Shown: positions 1 to 9,228 of the stretch, one piece after another | Layout: each line of letters starts with the position of its first letter | Position numbering within the stretch: position 1 is the stretch's first letter | Source of the DNA: Neoceratodus forsteri | Lineage: Eukaryota > Chordata > Ceratodontiformes > Ceratodontidae | Assembly (NCBI GenBank): GCA_016271365.2 | Contig: CM057451.1 | Coordinates: forward strand, 493,013,501-493,077,500 | Length of the DNA stretch: 64,000 nt | Direction of reading: 5' to 3' | Made by a program: the position numbers and the translations under genes | The notes under the pieces: generated by a model | Seen by the model: only the letters and a program-made list of their open reading frames with translations | Told to the model about the DNA's origin: nothing | Database searches by the model: none

Positions 1-1155
1 CTTTACCTATGCATCCTAGTATCTCCCCAGCCCTCCTTACTGCCTTCTCACATTGCTTGCCCACCTTTAGGTCATCTGATATGACTACCCCCCAGGTCCC
101 TTTCCATTTTTATTGTTAGTATCTCACCCCCCATTGTGTACTCTTCCCCTGGGTTTTTGTTTCCCAGGTGCACTATTTTGCATTGAATCTAAGCTGCCAT
201 ACATTTGACCATTCCTCCAACCTTGCCTAGTCCCTTTTCATCCTTTCCACCCCACCTTGTGTATCAACCCTGTTGCAGATCTTTGTGTCATCTGCAAAGA
301 GACATACTTCCTCTTCCAGTCCCTCTGCAATGTCACTTATAAAGACATTAAAAAAGACCAGCCCAAGTACTGAACCCTGCGATACCCCCACTAGTAACCC
401 TCCTTTCTTCACTGTGGACTCCATTTACTATTACCCACTGTGTCTTGTTGTCCAACCAGTATTTTACCCAGGCTACCACCCTGGGACCCACTCCCAGGCT
501 GGCTAGTTTGTTTATTAATCTTTTGTGCGGGACTGTGTCAAATGCCTTGCTAAAGTCTAGGTAGGCCATGTCCCCAGCCCCTCCCTGGTCTACTGCTTTG
601 GTCACCCAGTCAAAGAAATCAATTAGATTTGTCTGACATGACCTTCCTGCTGTGAATCCATGCTGCCTTGGGTCCTGTGCCCCACTGGCCCCTAGGTACT
701 CAGCAATTCTTTCCCTCAGAAGTGAGTCCATCATTTTCCCTTCCTTTGAGGTCAAATTGACAGGTCTGTAGTTTCCTACCTCTGTGTTGCTCCCACTTTT
801 GTGAAGGGAAATAACATCCACCCTCCTCCAGTCCTGAGGTACCACACCATCCTCCCATGATTTATTAAAAAGGGTAGTCAGTGGTGTTACTAGTTTTTCC
901 CTTAGTTCTTTAAGAATTCTGGAGTGAATCCCATCAGGCCCCATTGCTTTATCCACCTTCAGTTTTAAGAGTTCTTTCAGAACCCTTTCTTTTGTGAAAG
1001 GACTATCCCCCTATCCAGAGTGCTTCTATTTACCAGATTAGGTATTTCCCCTGCTTTTCCATTGTGAATACTGAGCAGAAGTATTCGTTCAGTATCCCTG
1101 CTTTTTCACTGTCGCTCTCTGCCCAACCACCTTCCTCTTTGTTCAGCCTCAGTAT
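1..1155 (-). mobile_element. CR1 LINE fragment (cut by window start)
   Basis: Minus-strand CR1 non-LTR retrotransposon. From right to left it reads the endonuclease-RT linker (about 1155-1020), the reverse transcriptase fingers and palm, and the start of the 3' third. The real 3' end lies outside the window. The nucleotide sequence closely resembles the other minus-strand CR1 copies at 25575-26885 and 43130-45955, so they are one subfamily or close relatives. The upstream limit is put where linker-like coding (RLNKEEGGWAESDSEKAGILN at about 1090-1150) ends. The element is 5' truncated, lacking endonuclease and ORF1, as is usual for CR1. Confidence 0.88.
227..956 (-). pseudogene. CR1 reverse transcriptase, frameshifted
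   Basis: The first 202 codons (956 down to 348) carry typical CR1 RT motifs: GPDGIHSRILKELR, WEDGVVPQDWRR, LHKSGSNTEVGNYRPV, QHGFTAGRSCQTNL and motif A YLDFSKAFDTVPH. A frameshift near 350-424 moves the reading to a second frame, which carries GVSQGSVLGL (canonical VPQGSVLG, so P to S) and the catalytic motif C as FADDTKI near 285-300. The catalytic aspartates remain, but the protein is broken. In the family this enzyme performs target-primed reverse transcription. Here it is a relic. Confidence 0.85.
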
Positions 1156-1631
1156 CCCCAGTAGCAAAGCCAACCAAGCAAACCTGGGCAAATCACATGA
1201 CTGATTTTCTGCTGGCCTGTCAATGGGGAATAGTTCCCTACTACACACCCTGGGTCAGAAAATCTGAGACACAAAATAGCTACACCGATGGCAATAGGGT
1301 TCAACTTTCATTTGGTACCTAAAAATACTGTTTTTCTCTTTCCAAAAAATCTTAAGTTTCCTTTTGTTTTTATTAAAAAAAGAGAAACCCACCCTCACCC
1401 AGCTGCTGAAAGCCCATGTTGGTGAATGGTGGGTTTCTGTTTTCCAAATTAGTGAAAATATATGACTTTGTATTAGAACAGTATCTGCATTCCGTGATGG
1501 CATGTGGGGAGGGGAGTAAAACAGTAGATGGCATAAAGTGTCCATTCTAATTAAAAAATATGTTGTACCACAAAAGGGTAAAAGGGTACAACATCATTCT
1601 ATGACCCATGAACTGTGGCACAACAGCTTTT
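1156..1631. other. Unassigned spacer with a small hairpin
   Basis: No coding sequence or repeat family is recognised between the CR1 fragment and repeat N. It includes T-rich and A-rich runs and an inverted repeat, TGTTGTACC at 1561-1569 and GGTACAACA at 1584-1592, around a short loop. Short open frames here have no recognisable motifs. Confidence 0.5.
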
Positions 1632-2338
1632 TTATGTTTGCTTGCACACATGTGCAAGAAACATTATGCGGCAGCTTAGTAGAGAAGAGGTTTGTGGAGG
1701 TGCGGCATTCTGGTAGCCAATGGGGGTACTGCATTTGGGGGCTTGGCACTGGTGGACCTATGCAGGCCCAGTGTCTTGATGACACTGGTTCTGCAAAAGT
1801 GCCACCAAGTTGAAACCTTTTTGCTGCTGCAATCAGGGATTGCCTCCTCATTGTAGCATCAGACATTCCGCTGCAATGAGGGAGCGACCTGTCATTGCAG
1901 TGGTGCCCCCGATAGTTCATTTGCCAACAGGGGATCCAGCTCCCCATCAGACTACTGTGACTCCCCTCCCCCATTTGTTATGTGCCGAGGAGGTGCCCAA
2001 TCCCCCTCAGCATCACGATCCCCCCAACAGTCTTTCTTTACTGATGGTGGGCCCAATCCCCATCAGCTTCAGTCCCCACCCTTCCCAGTAAATTTGCCGA
2101 TGGAGGAGCCTTTTGCCCATCAGCATAATGTCCAGCCCAAACAATTTATTATGTGCCAAGGGGGGTGCCCAATCCCTGTTGTCTCTCTCCCCCACTTGGT
2201 ATGTGCCAATGGGGGTGCCCAATCACCTGTCGGCTACAGCTCCCCCCAAAAAAACTCAGGTGGCATGCTGGGAGCCCACACCAGTGTGCCAAAAGTCCCT
2301 AAAAAAATAGTTCTGCAATGTTTTTTTTTTTCTTTAAC

Positions 2339-2444
2339 CTGTAAAATAGAAAACGACCCCTAGTAGATTCCACTGGCCCCTCCCCCAACCCATGCCCACC
2401 CTCTGTGCACTATGCCTCCCCACACACCCCCACCACATACTTAC
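2339..2444 (-). other. Intron-like GT-AG interval in repeat N
   Basis: On the minus strand, a donor GGAG/GTAAGTATG at 2448-2436 is followed about 106 bp later by TATTTTACAG ending at 2339. Two further N copies have the same donor and a pyrimidine/T-rich TTTACAG acceptor (51895-51980 and 53995-54090). The agreement of both boundaries in three diverged copies suggests a real ancestral intron. The interval itself is G-rich and variable. Splicing is inference. Confidence 0.5.
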
Positions 2445-2445
2445 C

Positions 2446-2620
2446 TCCAGAGCCCAGCACGACAGTCTTCAGTGGACCGGAAACACGCCTGCACTCTTCA
2501 AAGTCGACCATGAACTGAAGAAGTGCTGGTAAGCTGTAAAATGGCATAAATAGGGTTTTTTCAACTTTGGTGCATATCTCGGGCACTTTTGGGAATTTTG
2601 ACACCAACTTTTTAACATGG
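2446..2620 (-). pseudogene. Exon-like open stretch of repeat N
   Basis: Open reading ending at the putative donor. It encodes a peptide beginning near VPEICTKVEKTL and containing FEECRRV. Both other N copies keep the same frame open with clear similarity (PEICSKVEKTL...FEEC at 51740-51890 and 53850-53990). A second frame is also open across the same DNA in two copies, so which frame, if any, was translated is unclear. I do not recognise the protein. Confidence 0.35.
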
Positions 2621-3325
2621 GATTCTTTGGACCCCTCCTCATGAATGCAGTCACTGTCATTGCATTATTCTGTCCCAAAAGGTGATTTCGCGGTCACTGC
2701 ATGGAATCACCTTTCAGGACTGATTAACAAAATGACAGTGCCACTGTTCATGAAGTGGTCTCTCAAAAGGCCTATGTTGCAAATTTGGTGAAAAAATCCA
2801 AAAAAATGACTGTTTTACCAGCATGCATTGCACAGTTTCCACGCACGCTTGTAACTTCACAAATTTGTAATATTTTCAGCCCAGATTTTCAGCATTGGCA
2901 TTTTTCCACACCTCCTTATGACCAGTACAGCTGTCATTTTACACATCCTGGCCAAAATGTGTTTTTGTACTTCTGGCACAGAATATCGCGTTCGCTATGG
3001 GAAATCAGTTTTTGAGATAGGCTGAGAAAATGACAGTGACACTGTTCAAGAGCAGAGGTCCTAAAATGCCTGTGTTGAAAATTTGGTGACAAAAGTCCAT
3101 AAAATGACTGTGTTACTAGAGTGCGTTGCACTGTTTCCACGCACTCTTATAACTTCGCAAATTTGTAATATTTTCACACCAGATTTTCAACACTGGCATT
3201 TTTTCACATCTGCTTATGAACAGTACAGCTGTCATTTTTCACATCCTGGCCAAACTGTGTTTTTACACTTCTGATGCAGAATAGCATGGTCACTGTGGGA
3301 AATCAGAGTTTGGGATAGATTAAGA

Positions 3326-4085
3326 TCGAATGAGTGAGAGGGGGGAATCAACAAGCTCGACTGAGCTCTGTCAGGACTGCTGCAGATTTCTTTGTGGGCA
3401 GAAAAAGGTGCCAATGCAGGCAGGAGAGCAGTACCAAAGGGCAGCCTGCAGGGCCAGGAGAAACAGAATGAGCAAGTGAGAGAGGGGAAGTGAGCTAGCT
3501 CGATGGAGCTGTGTTGGGACTGCTACATATTTCCTTGTGGGCAGAAAAAGGTGCCAACACAGGCAGGAGTCCAGTACAAATGGGCAGTCTGCAGCACAGG
3601 GAGAAATGGAACGAGCAAGTGAGAGAGCTCAGTGAAGCTCTGTTGGGACTGCTGCAGATTTCTTTGTGGGCAGAAAAAGGTGCCAACGCAGACAGGAGCC
3701 CAGTACAAAGGGGCAGCCTGCAGCAAGGGGAGAAACAGAATGAGATAATAAGAGAGAGGGAGTGAGCGAGCTTAATGGAGCTCTGTTGGGACTGCTGTGG
3801 ATTTTTTTGTGGACAGAAAAAGACGCCAACACAGGCAGGAACCCAGTACAAAAGGGCAGCCTGCAGCACTGGCAGAAATAGAAGGAGTGAGTGAAAGAGG
3901 GAGAGTGAGTGAGCTCAACAGAGCTCTGTCGGGACAGCTGTGAACTTCTTTGTGGGCAGAAAAAGGTGCCGATGCAAGCAGGAGCCCAGTACAAAAGGAC
4001 GGCCTGCAGTGCCGGGAGAAACAGAAAGAGTGAGAGACGGGGGAGTGAGCAAGCTCAATGGAGCTCTTCCAGGACTTTAGAGTTC
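3326..4085 (+). repeat. 143-bp tandem monomers at CR1 5' end
   Basis: Five and a fraction head-to-tail units. The anchor TTGTGG in TTTGTGGGCAGAAAAAGG starts at 3392, 3535, 3664, 3807 and 3950, giving spacings 143, 129, 143 and 143 (one unit has a 14-bp deletion). Because 143 is not a multiple of 3, the long minus-strand open frames here are artefacts of the repeat. The array starts exactly at the CR1/N breakpoint, so I infer a monomeric 5' UTR or promoter, comparable in layout to mouse L1 monomers. That function is not shown by the sequence. Confidence 0.85.
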
Positions 4086-4735
4086 TCCACCCTCCCGCCC
4101 CGGGTCCTCTGTGGTCCTACATAACAGCAGGGTCTCTGTGGTGGAGACAAAGCAATGATTGGATACTTTGAGGAGTGCTGTAATATACAGATTTACTTGT
4201 TCTGTTTATTTCTCTAACTGAGCTGAGTAATACTTGGAGTGCAATAGGATTTCTAACTGGGCTAAGTGAAATTATATGAGAGCTGAGAACAAAAAGTATG
4301 GTAGCTGAGGGGTGAAAAACAGACAAGGAGGCTTTAGTATTCCTACAGTAATACAGTATCTAATGGATGAGATTTGAGACTGAATTACCCCAGTCAGCAA
4401 GGGGCCAGTAGAGGCACTAGCATGGGGGGGCAGGAATTTGAGTAAATAGGGGCCTAATAGTTGGAGTAGGGTACAGAACCTGGGTGTAAGAGCCCGTAAC
4501 ATAAGATGGGGGCCAAAATGGTGCAGGTGCCACATGTCAATAGGGCAGGCATCTTAAGGGTGGTGGAGTGTACAGGGTGTGGGTCTGCCATGATCCTGGA
4601 CTGGGCTTGGAGGATGGGGGGTGTATGGTCTGTAGACGACTGGCTAGTTTGAGGAAGGAACTGTGGAGGTTAGGGAGGAGTCTAAGTGGTAGGGCAGATG
4701 AGTATGGTAGGCATCCTGGCTGGGGGGAATAGGGG
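4086..4735 (+). other. CR1 5' leader, no ORF seen
   Basis: G-rich sequence between the monomer array and the ORF1 relic, carrying GGTAGGGCAG-type words. No ORF with family motifs is visible. It is taken as CR1 5' UTR by position. Confidence 0.5.
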
Positions 4736-5996
4736 ATGGCAAGAGGGATGGAAGAAGAACAACTAGGGACTGAAACTGACCCCAGTGTCAGAGGCAGTAG
4801 CAGAAAAGAGAAAACAAGGGAGGAGGTGCCTGAGGTGAGGGGGAGGGCCTTCTGTTGGTGGAGGAAGAGAACACGAGGAGTACCAGGGGAGAGAGAGAGA
4901 GCAGATGGCTGTAGGTAGGAAGGGAGGGGTGGGACCAGGGTGGCACAGAGGGGAACAAGTGGGGAACTGAGGGGAAGAGATGTGGAGGGGTATCAACAGG
5001 AATAGATCTGCCTATGCTATGGGAGAGAGGGGAGCAGGAACATACTGATGGGGGGAAGACAAGTGGGGCATGAGAGGGATAGCAACAGCTAAGGGAAGAG
5101 ATAGTGAGGATGAAAGGTTAGAAGTTGGGCTAGTAAGAAAGGAGAGGTGGTGACTGGAGGAGAGAAGGCTACAGGAAGGGGGAAGGATGGGAGGAGCATT
5201 ACTATTGGGCTAGAAGAGAATAGGGGCTCTAAATCTACAAATGGGTGGATAGGAGAGGGGTTGGAAATCAGCAGGGGAGAGGGGACATCGACCTGGGAAG
5301 CCCAGTAGGAAGTAGTCAGGCTGGGAAGGGGTTCAAGGGGGATGGGAGGAATAAGGCAGAGAAAAGGGGTGAGGCAGAAGTAGGGGGTACAGATACAGAA
5401 GTCACAGAGGGTGTTAGAGGCAGGGAAGATTAAATACTGAGGTGGTGGAAGGGGCATTAGAAGGGAAAGGGGCTAAGGGATGGGGATACTCATCCTAGAG
5501 GATTGTATAATGAAAGGGGTGAGATGGGGCAGAAGGGGGGAATGCACAGCCATATTTGGGTTGAAGCTAACCCCCAGGTTGTCTGCAGGAGGGACAGGCA
5601 GGCACTGCTCATGTGTGCAGTGAGGGGGAGGAAGAAACCTCATTTACTGTTGCATGTGGGTACAAATGACTTAGCAGGGGAGACTGTGGAAGTAGTAAGG
5701 GGGAGATTCTAGTAGTTGGGCAAGCAGTGTGAGGGTGTGTGGGAGTCAGTGGCATTCTCGGAGTTACTCCCCGTACCATGTGTAAGCATGGGGAAGAAGG
5801 GTAGGATTGAGGAGTTCAACAAGGGGCAGAGGGATTAATGCCACACCAAAAATTATGGGTTAGTGACTAACTGGGGTAGGGCCTGGGGAAATAGTGACTT
5901 GTATGCGGGGGACAGGCTACACTTGAGCAGGAAGGGGAGAGGAGTATTAAAAGCAGGGTTAGAGAGGTATATCTCTACTAAGGTGGATTTAAACTA
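4736..5996 (+). pseudogene. CR1 ORF1 relic with esterase-like motifs
   Basis: Broken ORF1. The 5' part is very rich in Glu, Arg and Gly. Near 5635-5670 the frame reads LLLHVGTNDLAGE, the conserved HVGTND block of the SGNH/GDSL-like esterase found in some CR1 ORF1 proteins. Near 5884-5960 a shifted frame reads DRLHLSRKGRGVL, matching the C-terminal D-x-x-H block. The N-terminal catalytic-serine block (GDS-like) was not found. ORF1p of CR1 is an accessory RNA-binding/esterase protein. This copy has several stops and frameshifts. Confidence 0.65.
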
Positions 5997-6239
5997 GTGA
6001 AGAGGGTGGTCAAAAGACTGAGGTTAGTAGAAAGGTCCGGATAGGGGAGTCTAATGAGCTCACCCCGCTAGATATAGGTAAAGGCAGAGGCATAGTAATC
6101 CTGGGAGGGGGCAGGCAGAGTGGTCTGAGTGTAATGCAGAAGGCACCACCACCCGATAAGAATAAGGAGGAGAAAGGGTTCTGACTACTGGCAGGAGAGA
6201 CACAGGCCAAGGAGAAGAGTGAGGAGAAGGAAGGGTATG

Positions 6240-7018
6240 GGTGGAAGGTGGTCTCTTTCAATGCAAGAAGCCTGGGAAGAAAACTGCAGAGCTTTAGGCA
6301 TTCCTTTCAGAGGGGAAGGTGGACATTGCTGCAGTGACAGAGACTTGGGCCACAGAGTACCATGATTGAGGCTTTGCAATCCCGGAATACAGGATATACA
6401 GGAGGGACCAGGGGGTTGGAAGGGGGGGTTGCACTCTACGTGAGGGAAGGGATTAAATTCATAAGAGATGAGGGAGAAGAGGAGAGGACAGAGGCACTTT
6501 GGGTGCAGCTCCTGCACGCCAAAGGCAGAAAGCTGAGGTTGGGAGTGGTGTACAGGCCACCAGCCCAATCTCGGGAACTGGATGGGGAGTTGGCAGAGCA
6601 GATAAGGAGGGTGTGTAAAAGGGGTAGTGTGGTGATAGTGAGGGATTTTAACCTACCACGGGTTGACTGGAGCACCCCATCACTAGAAATACCAGGGAGC
6701 AGGTGCTCCTTGATGCATTCCAGGAAGGCCTTCTCATGCAATTGGTAAGTGGACCTACAAGGCTTGGTAGCACTCTGGACCTAGTACTGGCAAATGGGGA
6801 GGTGGTGAGGAAGGTAAGGGTGGAGGACCCACTAGCAGGTAGCAACAGCCAAACAGTGTGGCTTGTCACACTGGGCAGGGAGACAGGAGGCATGGGCACT
6901 AAGGTGGTGGACTTTATTAGGGTGGACTTTGGGGGGATGGGAGCAATACTGCAAGGAAGATTCCAGGATGTAAGGCCGGGGATGGATACAGAACAAAAGT
7001 GGGGAGTCATAAAGACTT
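6240..7018 (+). pseudogene. CR1 AP-type endonuclease
   Basis: First domain of ORF2, which nicks target DNA for reverse transcription. The start reads VVSFNARSLGRKLQSF, and AVTETWA (about 6320-6350) supplies the catalytic glutamate region. Further on are GGVALYVREG, LGVVYRPP, DFNLPRVDW (canonical GDFN is RDFN here, about 6640-6670) and GSTLDLVLANGEVV. The final SDH motif is altered (SNSQTVWL near 6840), which removes a catalytic histidine. There are frameshifts near 6360 and 6700. Confidence 0.8.
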
Positions 7019-7101
7019 GACTAACAGAGGCCACAGTAGCCTACACCAGGGCCAGGAGTAAGAAGACTAGAGGCAAGAAACCATGCTGGCTGAACAAGGA
7101 A

Positions 7102-7923
7102 GTGCTGCAAGGGGTGAGAGCAAAGACGGCTGTATACCGGATGTACAGGAGAACAGAGAAGGCAGAGGATAAGGGTGCTTTCGGGAGTTGGTCAAGGGAG
7201 GTTGCCAGGAGGATGAAAAAAGCTAAGGCCTCCAGGCAATTAAGTTCCACACAGGGCATAAAAGGAGGGGAAAAGGACTTTTTTAGGTATGTCAGGGAAA
7301 GGAGGAAGTGCAAGGAACATATTGTGAGGCTAAAGCGGGGAGAGGATTGGCTGGAAAAGGGGGAGGAGCAAGTGGAAATTCTAAATGAGTACTTCTACTC
7401 CATTTTCATCAAGGAGAAGGATGGCCCACTACCAGAATGGGCTGTGGTGGTGGTGGGGAAAGGGGGGGAGGAGGTGACAGACAAAGTGATCACAGGAAGT
7501 AGGGTGCTAGAGGGACTGAGGGCAGTAAGGGTGGACAAGACACCAAGTCCCAATGCCATCCACCCCAGGGTGCTGAGGGAGATGGCGGAGCTGTTGGCTG
7601 AACCACTGGCAGATATGTTCAACACCTCCCTGGAAACGGGGTGTATGCCCCAGGATTGGAGGGTGGCCCATGTAGTGCCCATACACAACAGTGGGCCTAG
7701 GGAGGAGCCAGGAAATTATCAGCTGGTAAGTCTCAAGTCCATAGTGGGAAAGCTTATGGAGCTGATACTGAGGGACAGGCTGGTGGCATTCCTAGACAGT
7801 AATGGCCCCCAAGATGGGTGGCAACATGGGTTCATCTCAGGGTGGTCTTGTCAAACCAACCTAACAGAGTATTGTGACTGGCTGACAAGGGAGTTGGACA
7901 GAGGCCATGTGGTACATGTCCTG
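7102..7923 (+). pseudogene. CR1 reverse transcriptase, N-terminal half
   Basis: Continuous open frame of the linker and RT fingers, with YFYSIFIKEKDGPLPEWA, GCMPQDWRVAHVVPIHNSG, SIVGKLMELILRDRL and QHGFISGWSCQTNLTEY. It ends at HVVHVL, where the gypsy LTR begins. The missing half, from motif A YLDFSKAFDTVPH, starts at 23072. After 7923 the frame runs by chance into LTR sequence, so residues beyond that point are not CR1. Confidence 0.85.
7919..7923 (+). repeat. Gypsy target site duplication, left
   Basis: TCCTG immediately left of the 5' LTR, repeated at 23067-23071 right of the 3' LTR. Joining the flanks restores the CR1 reading frame. Confidence 0.85.
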
Positions 7924-9070
7924 TCTGGCACGTGGACAGCTGGTTCTGATGACAATATGATATTTTTTCTGCAATATAAAATATGTAGGGGAGTGTCTGT
8001 CAGGAGAAGCTACTGTCTTGTTGAAATTGACACATCAAAAACCCCCAGGTATAAGTTCAAAGGACAGGACGTAGGTTAAACTACAGATATCTGAGATGCA
8101 ATTACTTTGTCAATTTGCTTTGAAGCCCATAAGTAAATATCCATTTATGATGCTCTCAGGGAAATCCTTTGTTTTGCACTAGGTGTCATGAGGAAAGAAG
8201 CATTTGCTTGGGGTATTCAGTGAATTACATCAAAGAGACTTGATGTCTGTGTGAAGCAGATCACAGACTGGGTTGGGGGAAGTCACATGAAGAGAAGAGA
8301 TTCATGTCACCTGTTTTTGCTAAATATCTTATTAGGACTACTGTGATATAAAATATAAATTTTAATACACCAAGGTGGAGTTAGGTGACCTCAGAGAGAA
8401 GGCCGGCTCAAGACTGCTTTTAAGTATACTGAGCAGACCTTACATAGAGACATTCATTTTCTGACTGAGAAAAAAGAACATCGAAGCACTGAAAGATTAA
8501 GAAAGTAAACATACATTAGCTAAGACCAGTCTGAGTGAATGGGTTGTAGGAATTTGCACTTTTAAACCTGTTTTGTTTTTAAGACTGTATGTGTTGGGAT
8601 ATCGTGTTCTGTATTTACTGTTTTCCTGCTTTTTTACCTATTTTAAAGTAAAGATATATTTTAGAAACAGAAACTGCCTGGTGTGTCTTGAAACTTCTTT
8701 TTTTTATAAGTGAAGCTTAGATGGTTATAGTTGACACTGTGCATGAGCTTATTGTGGGACCAAACTCTGAAACAGATAAGAGTTTTCTAGGTCTTGCATA
8801 GAGTTCTAAGGGTTCATTTTGTAATACCTGGTTAGGTGTCCATAGGCAAAGATATCTTGCCCCCCCAAAGACAGAATTATCTGAGCCTGACATTTGGGTA
8901 TGCTAACAAGAGGTTATCAGTTTGAATCCCTACAGAACTTGGGACAAAGGTGACTTGAACCCACAAAACAGACAAGAGGATTACCTTGTTCTGTTAACCA
9001 TTCACAATTCTACACTCAGAGGTTGGCACTTTAGGAGTAGAGTGCTGATCTACTGAGTGGGGTTGTGACA
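7924..9070 (+). repeat. Gypsy 5' LTR
   Basis: 1147 bp, starting TCTGGCAC (the 3' copy starts TGTGGCAC) and ending TTGTGACA. It aligns along its whole length to 14299-15070 plus 22602-23066. It contains AT-rich stretches (near 8650, AAAGTAAAGATATATTTTA) and no ORF. Confidence 0.9.
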
Positions 9071-9228
9071 GATTGACTGGCAGCGGTGGCATAAAAAGAT
9101 TGGTAGTATAAGCTTTATTGTTCAGTGTGTCAGCTTGAGACTGTTCAGCTCATTGGCTGACAGTCAAGTTCCTACCCATTTTATTTTTTTTTCTAAAGTG
9201 CCACTCAGAGTAGAAGTAGTCAGTAAAG
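9071..9228 (+). other. Gypsy leader with possible primer binding site
   Basis: A TGG trinucleotide eight bases after the LTR (TGGCAGCGGTGGCAT from 9078) is the expected place for a tRNA primer binding site. I could not match it to a particular tRNA. The rest is non-coding leader up to the gag ATG at 9229. Confidence 0.4.

Larger units (their letters stand above)
1632..3325 (-). mobile_element. Repeat N, minus copy, right-hand part
   Basis: Uncharacterised repeat, reverse-complementary to 49853-54745. Read on the minus strand it contains ~298-bp tandem units (anchors AAATTTGGTG at 2781 and 3079), then a conserved exon-like stretch (2620-2446), a GT-AG interval (2444-2339), ~100-bp subrepeats (about 2300-1985), and a right terminus near 1632 ending GCAAGCAAACATAAAAA next to the hairpin word TTGCACACATGTGCAA. 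The piece 1660-1985 is not obviously shared with the plus copy. The unit broken at 3325 resumes at 24265: the AAATTTGGTG anchor at 24317 falls 299 bp after 3079 once the 20,939-bp insertion is subtracted. No transposase or RT is recognised. The class is unknown; non-autonomous is likely. Confidence 0.7.
3326..7923 (+). mobile_element. Full-length CR1 LINE, 5' part
   Basis: This is the left part of a plus-strand CR1 whose right part is 23072-24264, about 5.8 kb in total without the gypsy insertion. In order it holds a 143-bp monomer array, a GA-rich leader, an ORF1 relic with esterase motifs, an AP-type endonuclease, a linker and the N-terminal half of RT. Both ends abut repeat N, and N is continuous when the CR1 is removed. 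That argues the element is full length and that the monomer array belongs to it. It is cut at 7923 by the gypsy LTR. Confidence 0.8.

Noticed and set aside
3495..3994. Overlapping minus-strand open frames with a repeated Cys/Leu-rich peptide
   Set aside because: They arise from the 143-bp monomer read in rotating frames. No start context or known domain.
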